Of a DNA stretch of 64,000 nt, positions 1 to 8,132 are shown in pieces. The notes beneath the pieces are model-generated. The model worked only from the letters and a program-made list of their open reading frames with translations, made no database searches and had not been told where the DNA came from. The translations under genes were made by a program, and so were the position numbers. Numbering within the stretch: the first letter of the stretch is position 1; each line of letters opens with the position of its first letter. This stretch comes from JAEUMY01 sp033764435 (GTDB lineage Bacteria; Pseudomonadota; Gammaproteobacteria; Burkholderiales; Usitatibacteraceae): contig JANRIX010000005.1 of assembly GCA_033764435.1 (NCBI GenBank), forward strand, positions 62,001 to 126,000, written 5' to 3'.

Positions 1-2
1 CA

Positions 3-356
3 GCGATCATGGCCGCCGGCTACACCTACAACAAGCAGAACGACAAGATCACCACCAACTATGCGGTGGACGGCAAGCTGGACCTGCTGGTCATGCAGGG
101 CACAAAGGAAGGCGCCACGCCACCGGTGTCCCCCAACACCGGCCAGCTCTTCACGGTGGGCAAGATTGGCGTGGGTGAGTCGACCCGAGTGTCATTCGAC
201 ATCGCTGACGTCAACAACGCCGCTTTTGGCGCGTTCACTGCAGCAGGCGGCAAGTCATCGCGGTTCTATCTCATCAGCTTGGAGACTGGCGCCGGCACGT
301 TCCAAGGCACCATCGGCGGCGGCGAGCCCGTCAAGGGAATCGCCATCGAGCCCTGA
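3..356 (+). CDS. DUF4394 domain protein, C-terminal part (5' end outside window)
   Basis: The frame is open from the first bases of the window, so the ATG at 9 is probably internal and only the C-terminus is present. The visible part contains the repeating pattern of DUF4394 proteins: a short segment ending LFTVGKIGV, then a phrase like FDIADVNNAAFGAF, then a block ending GTIGGGEPVKGIAIEP. DUF4394 is a beta-rich, secreted or surface-associated domain of unknown function, often with PEP-CTERM or similar sorting tails. No sorting tail is seen here and the protein ends directly after the domain. Function is unknown; family assignment is by recognisable motif only. Confidence 0.6.
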   Translation, partial: AIMAAGYTYNKQNDKITTNYAVDGKLDLLVMQGTKEGATPPVSPNTGQLFTVGKIGVGESTRVSFDIADVNNAAFGAFTAAGGKSSRFYLISLETGAGTFQGTIGGGEPVKGIAIEP

Positions 357-399
357 AGCACTGCTGTTGCGCCCACGCGAGTATTCGCATGCACTGAAA

Positions 400-429
400 C
401 GACAAGGCCCGCAGATGCGGGCCTTGTCG
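400..429. terminator. Hairpin between convergent genes
   Basis: A 13-bp perfect stem (CGACAAGGCCCGC paired with its complement) has a 4-base AGAT loop. It lies between the DUF4394 gene (plus strand) and the ABC ATPase gene (minus strand). There is no clear T-run on either side, so it may be a bidirectional terminator of modest strength. Confidence 0.6.
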
Positions 430-451
430 CTGCTGCGGGCGGATCGATCCG

Positions 452-2155
452 TCAGGCAGCAGCGCGGCTGCCATCCCAACCCTTCGGAATGGAACCCAGC
501 AACTTGCGCGTGTACTCCTGCTTCGGATTGAGATAGATCTCGTCGGAGTTGGCCACTTCGACCACATCACCCTCGCTCATCACCATCACCTGGTCGGAAA
601 TGTATTTCACGACGGCGAGGTCATGCGAGATGAAGATGTAGCTCATGCCGAACTCGTCCTGCAGATCCTGGAGCAGGTTCAAGACCTGCGCCTGCACCGA
701 CACGTCGAGTGCCGAGACCGACTCATCACAGATCAGCACTTCCGGCTTCATGGTGAGACAGCGGGCGATGGCGATACGCTGACGCTGGCCGCCGGAGAAC
801 TCGTGCGGATACTTGTAGAACGACACCGGCGGCAGCCCCACCTTTTTCAGGAGTTCCAGCGCCATCTGCACCCGCTCCTGCTGGTTGGCGCCAATGCCAT
901 GAACCTCCATCGGCTCCTGCAGGATCTGGCCCACCGTCATCCGCGGATTCAGCGAGGCATACGGGTTCTGGAAAATGATCTGGATGCGGCGCTTGTATTT
1001 CATGAAGTCGCGCTCGGACAGCTTCAGGATGTCCACGCCATCGAACAGCACTTCGCCACCCGATGCCTCATGGAGGCGCATCAGCGTGAGGCCCACCGTG
1101 GTCTTGCCGGAACCGGACTCCCCCACCAAACCCAGCGTCTTGCCCTTGGCCAGCTTGAACGATGCACCCTTCACGGCCGCGACTTTGCGCTTCTTGAACA
1201 GGCCCTCCTTGAGCTCGAACTCCTTCTTCAGATTCTTCACTTCCAGCACGATCGGCTCGCTACCCGTCAGGCCACGCGAGCGCTGCTCGGTGGTGACCTT
1301 GCCATCGCCATTCAGGAAGTCATCGATCACCGGCAGGCGCTTCGGCCGCACTTCGATGCGCGGACGGCAGGCCAGCAGCGCCTTGGTGTAGGCGTGCTGC
1401 GGCCGCTCGAAAATCTCCCGGACGCTGCCCTTCTCCTGAATCTCGCCTTGCTGCATCACCACGACCGAGTTGGCGATTTCGCCGACCACGCCCAGATCGT
1501 GGGTGATGAACAGCACCGACATGTGGTGCGAGGCTTGCAGCTTGGCGATGAGATCGAGAATCTGCTTCTGGATGGTCACGTCCAGCGCCGTCGTCGGCTC
1601 GTCGGCGATGAGGAGCTTCGGCTCGCAGGCGATGGCCATGGCGATCATGACCCGCTGCTGCTGGCCGCCGGACATCTCATGCGGATAGGACTTGATGCGC
1701 AGCTTCGGGTTGGGGATGCCGACCTCGTTCAGCAATTCCTCTGCGCGCGTCCAGGCCTGCGCCTTGGTCATGCCCATGTGCAGGCGCAACACTTCGGAAA
1801 TCTGGTCGCCCACCGTGAACACCGGATTCAGCGACGTCATCGGCTCCTGGAAGATGACCGAGATTTCCTTGCCGCGCAGCTTCTGCATCTCGGCCATGCC
1901 GAGCTTGATCAGGTTGCGGCCCGAATAGTTGATGACGCTGTCGGGATGAATGATGGACTGTCCCTCGGGCAGCAATCCGAGAATGGACATGGCGGACACC
2001 GATTTGCCCGAGCCCGATTCGCCCACCAGTGCCACGGTGGAGTTGGTCGGCACATCGAAGCTCACACCCTTCACGGCCTCAAAGATCTGGCCCAGGTCCA
2101 GGCGGAACGAGACGCGCAGGTTCTGGACTTCCAGAATATTCGTGGATTGAGTCAT
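452..2155 (-). CDS. Peptide-type ABC importer ATPase with two fused nucleotide-binding domains
   Basis: This 567-residue cytoplasmic protein has two complete ABC ATPase domains in tandem, the arrangement of YejF-like or fused DppD-DppF proteins. Domain 1 has Walker A GESGSGKS at residues 45-52, signature MSGGQQQR and Walker B LLIADEP. Domain 2 has a second GESGSGKT, signature FSGGQRQR and Walker B VLICDES. Each domain is followed by the oligopeptide-transporter C-terminal extension. It is the last gene of a minus-strand transporter operon, 15 bp after the DppC-like permease, and should energise uptake by the two permeases upstream. The substrate cannot be read from the ATPase. Oligopeptide or dipeptide is the family default. 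Confidence 0.93.
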   Translation of the reverse strand: MTQSTNILEVQNLRVSFRLDLGQIFEAVKGVSFDVPTNSTVALVGESGSGKSVSAMSILGLLPEGQSIIHPDSVINYSGRNLIKLGMAEMQKLRGKEISVIFQEPMTSLNPVFTVGDQISEVLRLHMGMTKAQAWTRAEELLNEVGIPNPKLRIKSYPHEMSGGQQQRVMIAMAIACEPKLLIADEPTTALDVTIQKQILDLIAKLQASHHMSVLFITHDLGVVGEIANSVVVMQQGEIQEKGSVREIFERPQHAYTKALLACRPRIEVRPKRLPVIDDFLNGDGKVTTEQRSRGLTGSEPIVLEVKNLKKEFELKEGLFKKRKVAAVKGASFKLAKGKTLGLVGESGSGKTTVGLTLMRLHEASGGEVLFDGVDILKLSERDFMKYKRRIQIIFQNPYASLNPRMTVGQILQEPMEVHGIGANQQERVQMALELLKKVGLPPVSFYKYPHEFSGGQRQRIAIARCLTMKPEVLICDESVSALDVSVQAQVLNLLQDLQDEFGMSYIFISHDLAVVKYISDQVMVMSEGDVVEVANSDEIYLNPKQEYTRKLLGSIPKGWDGSRAAA

Positions 2156-2170
2156 GTCTGGATTCCGTCC

Positions 2171-3250
2171 TTACTTGATCTTGGGATCGAGCGCGTCGCG
2201 CAGCGAATCCGTGAGCATGGAGAAGGCGGTCACGAGAATGGCCATGCTGGCGCCGGCGGCGACCAGTTGCCACCACTTGCCGATGACCAGTTCGCTCTGC
2301 GCTTCGGCCAGCATCGTGCCCCAGGACACCATGTCCACCGGCACGCCCAGCCCGAGGAAGGACAGGATCACTTCGGCCTTGATGAACTGCACCACGTGCT
2401 GGGACAGCTGGACGAGGCACACGTGGCTCACGTTGGGCAGGATGTGCACAAACATGCGTGACATGTGCGAGGTGCCGATGGCGGCCGCGGCACGCACGTA
2501 TTCGCGGTTGGCGTGCTTGATGTATTCCGCGCGCACCAGGCGGTAGATGCCGGTCCAGCCGGTCAGGCCGAGGATGATGATGATGGGCAGGATGCCCTTG
2601 CCGAACTTGCCCGAGGCCGCGGCCACGGCTGCGAAGGCCAGCACCAGCAGGATGTAGGGAATCGAGGTGAAGATGTTGTAGAACCACTCCAGCACATCAT
2701 TGACCTTGCCGCCCATGTAGCCGGCCAGCGCACCGAGGAATGTGCCGATCACGGTTGCCAGGAGCGCCGCAACAAGGCCCACGAAGATCGAGACTTCCGA
2801 GCCCTTGATCACCTTCTGGATGACATCACGGCCCCACTTGTCTCCGCCGAAGAGCAACGTGTCTGAGCGCGGCGTCTCGGTCACCGAAATCTGCTTGGCA
2901 CGCTCTTCCCATTCCTTGTATCGCGGCGCCAGCGGGTCGATGTCCGACAGATCGACCGGCGGGACCTTGGAGATGGGCACGCCACCGGCGACGGTCGCGG
3001 CCTCCAGGTTCTCCGCACCCTTCAGGAACACCGGGTTGGCGTAGGACACGCCGACTTCCTTGCTCCAGTTCTTGGCCACGATGCCTGCATATGATGCGGC
3101 CATCAGCAGGACGAAGAAGATGACGATGACCATGGACACCATGCCGACCTTGTCGCGCTTCAGGCGACGCCAGGCCAGGGTCCACAGGCCCGGCGACTCC
3201 TGATGCAGCGGGGCCGCCGTGGGTTGGGTGGTTTCTGCGATCGAGCTCAT
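2171..3250 (-). CDS. Peptide-type ABC importer permease (DppC/OppC-like)
   Basis: This inner-membrane permease has 359 residues. The N-terminus has a basic stretch (WRRLKRDK) followed by one transmembrane helix, as in OppC/DppC proteins. A large periplasmic segment of about 90 residues follows, then GGDKWGRDV, which leads into the BPD_transp_1 membrane domain. The EAA-type cytoplasmic loop that contacts the ATPase is visible as REYVRAAAAIGTSHMSRM. The gene starts 12 bp after the DppB-like permease stop. The long insert between helices 1 and 2 is typical of YejE-like members and may help dock the large binding proteins encoded upstream. Confidence 0.92.
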   Translation of the reverse strand: MSSIAETTQPTAAPLHQESPGLWTLAWRRLKRDKVGMVSMVIVIFFVLLMAASYAGIVAKNWSKEVGVSYANPVFLKGAENLEAATVAGGVPISKVPPVDLSDIDPLAPRYKEWEERAKQISVTETPRSDTLLFGGDKWGRDVIQKVIKGSEVSIFVGLVAALLATVIGTFLGALAGYMGGKVNDVLEWFYNIFTSIPYILLVLAFAAVAAASGKFGKGILPIIIILGLTGWTGIYRLVRAEYIKHANREYVRAAAAIGTSHMSRMFVHILPNVSHVCLVQLSQHVVQFIKAEVILSFLGLGVPVDMVSWGTMLAEAQSELVIGKWWQLVAAGASMAILVTAFSMLTDSLRDALDPKIK

Positions 3251-3262
3251 GTGCAGGCTCCC

Positions 3263-4201
3263 TTATTTCAACTGGACACGCGGGTCGACGAACTTGTACA
3301 TCACGTCGACGGCGAGATTGACGAGCATGGTGATCATGGCGAGGTATACCGTGATCGCCTTGATGACCGGGAAATCGGAACGGTTCACCGCGGTCACGAC
3401 TTCGCGTCCCAGACCGGGAATCGAGAAGAACACTTCCAGCAGGAAGGAACCGACGAAAAGACCCGGGATGTAGATGCCGATGTTGGTGAGGATCGGGATC
3501 ATCGCGTTGCGGAGCACGTGCTTCCTCATGATCACGTTTTCCGGCACGCCTTTGGCCCGTGCGGTGCGCACGTAGTCCTGGTTGATCTCCTCCAGGAAGA
3601 AGGAGCGGTACAGGCGAAGCTGCGGCGCCAGGCCCACGAACACCGCGAGCATGATGGGCAGCGGCGCGTAGGTCAGAAGGTTCTTCCAGAAACTCTCGCT
3701 CCAGCCCTGCACCGGGAACCAGCCCAGGATGAAGCCGAACAGCCACTGGAACACGATGATGTAGACCAGGAAGCTGATCGACATCGCCACCGTGCAGATG
3801 ATCATGATGGTGCGGTCGGTCAGCGTGCCGCGCACGTAGGCCACACCGATGGCCAGAATCACGGCCAGGATGGTCTCGATGACCAGCACCGGGATCATGA
3901 TGGTGAGCGTCGGACCAACACGGGTGAGGATGATCTTGGAGACTTCCTCGTTGGTCGACCAGCTTCGGCCGAAATCGAACGTGAAGACCTGCTTCACGAA
4001 CACCCAGAGCTGATAGGCGTAGGACTCATCCACGCCGAGCTGCTTGCGAATATTCGCAATCTGCTCAGGGTTGGAAATCTTGCCGGCCAGCACCAGGGCG
4101 GGGTCACCACCGAAGTACGTGAACAGGAAAAAGATGAGCAGGATGACGCCCCCCAGGGTGGGAATCATCTGCCACAGTCTTCGAATGATGTATGCCGCCA
4201 T
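3263..4201 (-). CDS. Peptide-type ABC importer permease (DppB/OppB-like)
   Basis: This inner-membrane permease of 312 residues begins MAAYIIRRLWQMIPTLGGV, the usual N-terminal helix of OppB/DppB proteins. The periplasmic segment after helix 1 contains the palindrome-encoded ANIR at residues 49-52. The EAA loop is present as NQDYVRTARAKGVPENVIM. It pairs with the DppC-like permease just downstream to form the translocation pore. The start lies 98 bp after the nearest binding-protein gene. Family assignment is firm; the substrate is inferred only from family. Confidence 0.93.
   Translation of the reverse strand: MAAYIIRRLWQMIPTLGGVILLIFFLFTYFGGDPALVLAGKISNPEQIANIRKQLGVDESYAYQLWVFVKQVFTFDFGRSWSTNEEVSKIILTRVGPTLTIMIPVLVIETILAVILAIGVAYVRGTLTDRTIMIICTVAMSISFLVYIIVFQWLFGFILGWFPVQGWSESFWKNLLTYAPLPIMLAVFVGLAPQLRLYRSFFLEEINQDYVRTARAKGVPENVIMRKHVLRNAMIPILTNIGIYIPGLFVGSFLLEVFFSIPGLGREVVTAVNRSDFPVIKAITVYLAMITMLVNLAVDVMYKFVDPRVQLK
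4046..4057. repeat. GCGAATATTCGC palindrome, copy 1
   Basis: Exact copy inside the DppB-like permease gene, coding ANIR (residues 49-52). The palindrome extends to TTGCGAATATTCGCAA. Confidence 0.95.
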
Positions 4202-4299
4202 CGTGCCTCCTCAACATAATTCCGCCACGCGGATCTTCGCGTACGGGCCCTGCTTCTTCTGACTGCTTGCCTTGGACAGCCGGCTCACCGGCAGCCCGC

Positions 4300-6129
4300 C
4301 TACCTGCTTCCCAACGCCTTGTCGCGCGCGGCGACATCCAGGTCGAGATACATGTAATTCGTGTACAGGATGGGGTGCTTCTTGAAGCCCTTCACCCAGG
4401 GATACATGAGGTGATTGAACACGCGGTGCACGCCGAGCCGCCAGGGTGCATAGGCCACGATCAGGCGATTCATGTCGCGGTAGAGCGCATTTCGCTCCGG
4501 GCCGTCCGGGATGGTAAGCGATTTCTCGTACAGGCGATCAAACGCCGCAAGCCGGAACCGGGCGTCGTTGGACTGATCGGTGTTGGGGCCGTAGAGCAGC
4601 TGCAGAAAGTTCTGCGCGTCGGGATAGTCGGCAATCCAGGCCGACTGGCCAACCTCGAACTTGCCGACCTTGCGGTCGCGGAGCAGATCAGAGAACTGTA
4701 CCGGCAGCGACGTGACCTTCAGGCCCACCGCGGCCATGCACTTCACGAAGAGCTCCGCCAGCTGGCGATTCTCGTCATTGCGCGCGTTGTACTTGTAGTT
4801 CACCGCGAGCGGCGTGCCATCCGGCTTGTCACGCCAGCCATCACCGTTTTTGTCCACATAGCCATACATGTCCAGCAGGGCCTTGGCGCGCACGGGATCG
4901 TACTGCGTGGCGTCGGCACGGAACATCGGATCAAAGCCCACCACGCCCGGCGGCACCGGCGACTGCGCTGCCATGGCCTGACCCTTGCGGGCGATGCGGA
5001 TTTCCTGCTCGTTGTCATACGCCAGCACCATCGCCCGGCGCAGGGCGACCTTGTCCGGCGTGTAGCCGCCAATGGTCGGGCTCAGCTTCTCGTCGACGTT
5101 GAAGGCGTCGTAGGTGATTTCCGGCTGGGACTCCTTGAACGCCAGGACACCCTTCTTCGCGAGGTTTTCGGCCAGCTTGCCGTTGGGCAACACCTGACTG
5201 ATGAAGGCGAATGGCGTTTCCAGCATCACATCGTGATCGCCATTCATGAACGCCAGGAAGCGCGGCTGCTCCTCCTCGATGGGATAGATTTCGATCCTAT
5301 CCAGCAGCGGCAGCTTCTTGCCGCGCAGATCGGCAATGGCGCGTTGGTCCCATTCGTCCTTCGGATCGGCGAACTCTTCGTTCAGCGTGAAGCCGCGGAA
5401 ATTGGGATTCTTCTCCAGCACGATCTTGAAGCGCGGCGTCCACTCCTTGAGGAGGTACGGACCGGTGCCCACCGGGTGGGCATTGGTGTTGTTGCCGTAC
5501 TTCTCGATCACCTCGCGCGCCACCGGCACCACGTTGGGCATGGCGAGGATGTAGAGAAAGTTGTAGTCCGGTTCCTTCAGCTTGAAGCTGATGGTGTATT
5601 TGTCGGTGACCCGGATGCCTTCAATCTTCGCCGCATAGTCGAACTTGCCCGTCTTCTTGGATTGCGCAGCCAGTTCATCCAGCCCCACCAGCTTGTTCTC
5701 GAACAGCCATTCATACGGGCTGCGATTGACCGGATCGCGGAAACGCTTGATGGAGTATTCGATGTCCGCCGCCACCAGTTCGCGCTTCTTGCCGCCGAAT
5801 GCGGGGTCGTCGGCAAAGAGAATGCCCGGGCGCAGCTTGAAGGTGTAGCGCGTGCCGTTTTCCTCGGCAGCGGGCACTTCGGTCGCGGTAAGCGGTACCA
5901 GCCGCACCGGCCGGGCCAGGTAGTCGTAGGTCAGCAGCGGTTCGAAAATGTTCTCCATCACGCCGACCGAGTAGCGGTCATCGCGCTGCTGAGGATCGAA
6001 GCCGGTTTCCGCGGTGCGGAACTGGGTGCGCAAGACTTTCTGCTGCGCGGTTGCCGAGACAAAAACACTCATCAGCGTTGCCGCCACCACCATCAGTGCG
6101 AATATTCGCATTGCGGACCTCTTCCTCAT
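4300..6129 (-). CDS. Family-5 ABC substrate-binding protein, paralog 1
   Basis: This 609-residue periplasmic solute-binding protein is of the SBP_bac_5 family, which binds peptides or similar ligands. A signal peptide is visible in the first 28 or so residues (basic start, hydrophobic MRIFALMVV..., cleavage near ATA-QQ). The core shows family phrases VLRTQFRTAETGFDPQ, YDYLARPVRLVP and HPVGTGPYLL, and an EF-hand-like loop DKNGDGWRD. The ATG overlaps the stop of the upstream paralog as ATGA, which supports the start at 6129. It is one of four tandem paralogs feeding the same permease/ATPase set. It is larger than typical DppA (about 535), so a bulkier ligand is possible. Confidence 0.92.
   Translation of the reverse strand: MRKRSAMRIFALMVVAATLMSVFVSATAQQKVLRTQFRTAETGFDPQQRDDRYSVGVMENIFEPLLTYDYLARPVRLVPLTATEVPAAEENGTRYTFKLRPGILFADDPAFGGKKRELVAADIEYSIKRFRDPVNRSPYEWLFENKLVGLDELAAQSKKTGKFDYAAKIEGIRVTDKYTISFKLKEPDYNFLYILAMPNVVPVAREVIEKYGNNTNAHPVGTGPYLLKEWTPRFKIVLEKNPNFRGFTLNEEFADPKDEWDQRAIADLRGKKLPLLDRIEIYPIEEEQPRFLAFMNGDHDVMLETPFAFISQVLPNGKLAENLAKKGVLAFKESQPEITYDAFNVDEKLSPTIGGYTPDKVALRRAMVLAYDNEQEIRIARKGQAMAAQSPVPPGVVGFDPMFRADATQYDPVRAKALLDMYGYVDKNGDGWRDKPDGTPLAVNYKYNARNDENRQLAELFVKCMAAVGLKVTSLPVQFSDLLRDRKVGKFEVGQSAWIADYPDAQNFLQLLYGPNTDQSNDARFRLAAFDRLYEKSLTIPDGPERNALYRDMNRLIVAYAPWRLGVHRVFNHLMYPWVKGFKKHPILYTNYMYLDLDVAARDKALGSR
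6098..6109. repeat. GCGAATATTCGC palindrome, copy 2
   Basis: Exact copy in the signal peptide of binding protein 1, read as RIFA (residues 8-11) using the codons CGA and ATA. Confidence 0.95.
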
Positions 6130-7958
6130 GGCGCTCTTCCGGTTGCCTGAGCCTGCGGATCAATGTCGGCGTACATGAGGTAACTGGTGTCGTTGATGGG
6201 ATGACGCTTGAAGCCGATGACCCAGGGCCGCGCGAAGTGGTGCCAAACGCGATGCACACCAATTTTCCACGGCGCATAGGCCAGTGCCAGGCGTGACATC
6301 TCTCGGTAGAGCCGATCACGCTCCGGCGACGGCGGCAGGCTGGCGGCCTTGCGATAAAGCTCGTTGTACTCGGGCAAATCGAAGCACGCCTTGTTCGATT
6401 CCGGGCAGTTGGGGCCGTAGAGAAGCTGCATGAAGTTCTCGGCGTCAGGGTAGTCCGCTGCCCAACTCAAGCCCCAGATTTGCAGCTTCTTGGCTTTGGA
6501 CTGCTGGTAGGCATCGACGAACTGCATCGTGCGCGTTTCCACCTTGAGTCCGATGGCCTTGTTGGCCTCCAGCCACAGGCGATCAAGATCACGATAGTCC
6601 TGTGAAGGCTGCGTGGTGTAGATCATGCGGATGGGATTGCCCTGCGGGTCCTCGCGCCAGCCATCACCGTCGCGGTCGATGTAGCCGTACATGTCCAAAA
6701 GGGCCTTGGCCCTGGGAATGTTCTGATCCCCCGCTTCGCTCTTGAAGTTGGGGTCGTAGCCAGTGACGCCGGGCGGAATGGGCGACTGCGCCTGGATGGC
6801 CTGACCCTTGCGCGCGATGTTGATCTCGGCGTCCATGTTGTAGGCCAGCACAATGGCGCGGCGCAACGCGATCTTCTCCGGCGTGTAGCCGCCCACCACC
6901 GGATCAGTCATGTTGAAGTAGGTGAAGAGGGTCTCCATCTGCGGCGCGCGTTGTGCTTTCACGCCTTCCCTCTCCATGCGCGGCGTAAGTTTGCCGCCCG
7001 GCATGATCTGGTTGATGAAGTCCGCTGGCGAATTGTCCAGCACATCATGCTCGCGATTCAGAAACGCGAGGAAGCGTGGCTGCGGCTCCTCGATCACATC
7101 AATCTCGACGCGGTCAACAATGGGCACCTTGCGCCCGGCCAAGTACTTCACCACCTCACGGTCCTGCGGATCGTTCTGGTCCGCATGCGTGACGTCGATG
7201 AATTCCTCGCGGTAGTCCGGATTCTTTTCCAACACGATCTTGGATCGCCGAACATGCGTCTTCAATATGAAGGGGCCAGTGCCCACCGGATTGGCACCGA
7301 AGTCCGCCATGTGCGCTGCCTCAACCTCGCGGGCAACCGCTGCGGTGGCGGGCATGGCCAGGATGTAGATGAAGTTGTAGTCGGGCTGCTTCAGGCGGAT
7401 TTGCAGCGTGTGTGGCGAAAGTTGCCGGATGCCTTCGATCTTCGCGTCGTAATCGAACTTGCCCGTCTTCCTGGCCTGCGCAGACAACTCATCCAGGCCG
7501 ACGATCTTGCCGTCGACCAGCCATTGCCACTGCGCCTTGAGTCTGGGGTCCACCAGGCGCTTCAGCGAATATTCGTAGTCGGCGACGGTGAGTTCGCGCT
7601 TCTTGCCATTGAACGCGGCATGCGGGGTGAAGGTAATGCCCGGCTTCAGACGAATGGTGTAGACCAGGCCGCCCTCGGTCACCTCCGGCATCGCTTGCGC
7701 CGTGTTGGGCTTGACCTTGACCGGTCGCGCCAGGTAGTCGTACTTGAACAGTGGGTCAAAGACAACCTGATTGATCCAGTTGGAGTAGTTGTCCGACTCG
7801 ACCTGGGGATCGAACGATTTCTCGGATGACTTCATGGCCACGCGCAGAACCTTCTGCGGCTCGGCTGTCACGTCGAGGGCTGTGCCGGCGAAGCCTGCCA
7901 AGAGCCATAGGGAAAGCATCGCAGCGGCACCCGATGCGGGGTTGTGCCGCCGTTTCAC
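6126..7958 (-). CDS. Family-5 ABC substrate-binding protein, paralog 2
   Basis: This 610-residue SBP_bac_5 protein has an N-terminal signal peptide of about 32 residues ending near VTAEPQ. It shares with its neighbours the phrases YDYLARPVKVKP, GKKRELTVADYEYS, NPVGTGPF and YGPNCPESN, and the acidic loop DRDGDGWRED. The gene is preceded by 174 bp of non-coding sequence that carries a TATAAT -10 candidate. It may therefore head a second transcript with paralog 1, the permeases and the ATPase. It is clearly a paralog, but it differs enough from the others (for example the Cys-containing CPESNKACF region) to suggest a different ligand preference. The ligand itself cannot be told from sequence. 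Confidence 0.92.
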   Translation of the reverse strand: MKRRHNPASGAAAMLSLWLLAGFAGTALDVTAEPQKVLRVAMKSSEKSFDPQVESDNYSNWINQVVFDPLFKYDYLARPVKVKPNTAQAMPEVTEGGLVYTIRLKPGITFTPHAAFNGKKRELTVADYEYSLKRLVDPRLKAQWQWLVDGKIVGLDELSAQARKTGKFDYDAKIEGIRQLSPHTLQIRLKQPDYNFIYILAMPATAAVAREVEAAHMADFGANPVGTGPFILKTHVRRSKIVLEKNPDYREEFIDVTHADQNDPQDREVVKYLAGRKVPIVDRVEIDVIEEPQPRFLAFLNREHDVLDNSPADFINQIMPGGKLTPRMEREGVKAQRAPQMETLFTYFNMTDPVVGGYTPEKIALRRAIVLAYNMDAEINIARKGQAIQAQSPIPPGVTGYDPNFKSEAGDQNIPRAKALLDMYGYIDRDGDGWREDPQGNPIRMIYTTQPSQDYRDLDRLWLEANKAIGLKVETRTMQFVDAYQQSKAKKLQIWGLSWAADYPDAENFMQLLYGPNCPESNKACFDLPEYNELYRKAASLPPSPERDRLYREMSRLALAYAPWKIGVHRVWHHFARPWVIGFKRHPINDTSYLMYADIDPQAQATGRAP

Positions 7959-8074
7959 CTGCGTCGCTCCGTTTGTTGTATCCGGGTCATGTATTCCCCG
8001 TCTCCTCTGCGTCCGTTCAACGCCGACCTTTTGGGCCGGGCCGACGGTCCGTCTTGTGTGGACAAAATCCCGCG

Positions 8075-8080
8075 ATTATA
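8075..8080 (-). promoter_or_regulatory. Candidate -10 box ahead of paralog 2
   Basis: A perfect TATAAT lies on the minus strand about 115 bp upstream of the start at 7958, in the 174-bp gap inside the binding-protein cluster. No good -35 box is at the usual distance, so this is a candidate only. Confidence 0.35.
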
Positions 8081-8132
8081 GCGGCTTGAACATGCCCGGC
8101 CATCACCTGGCGGTGGCTGTTCGGCACTGCTC

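Noticed and set aside
623..2461. Long open frame antisense to the ABC ATPase (also similar ones at 4192-6150, 15404-17320, 33108-34916 and 60336-62801)
   Set aside because: Each mirrors a well-supported gene on the other strand, has His/Arg/Leu-rich nonsense composition and no recognisable domain; this is usual in GC-rich DNA.
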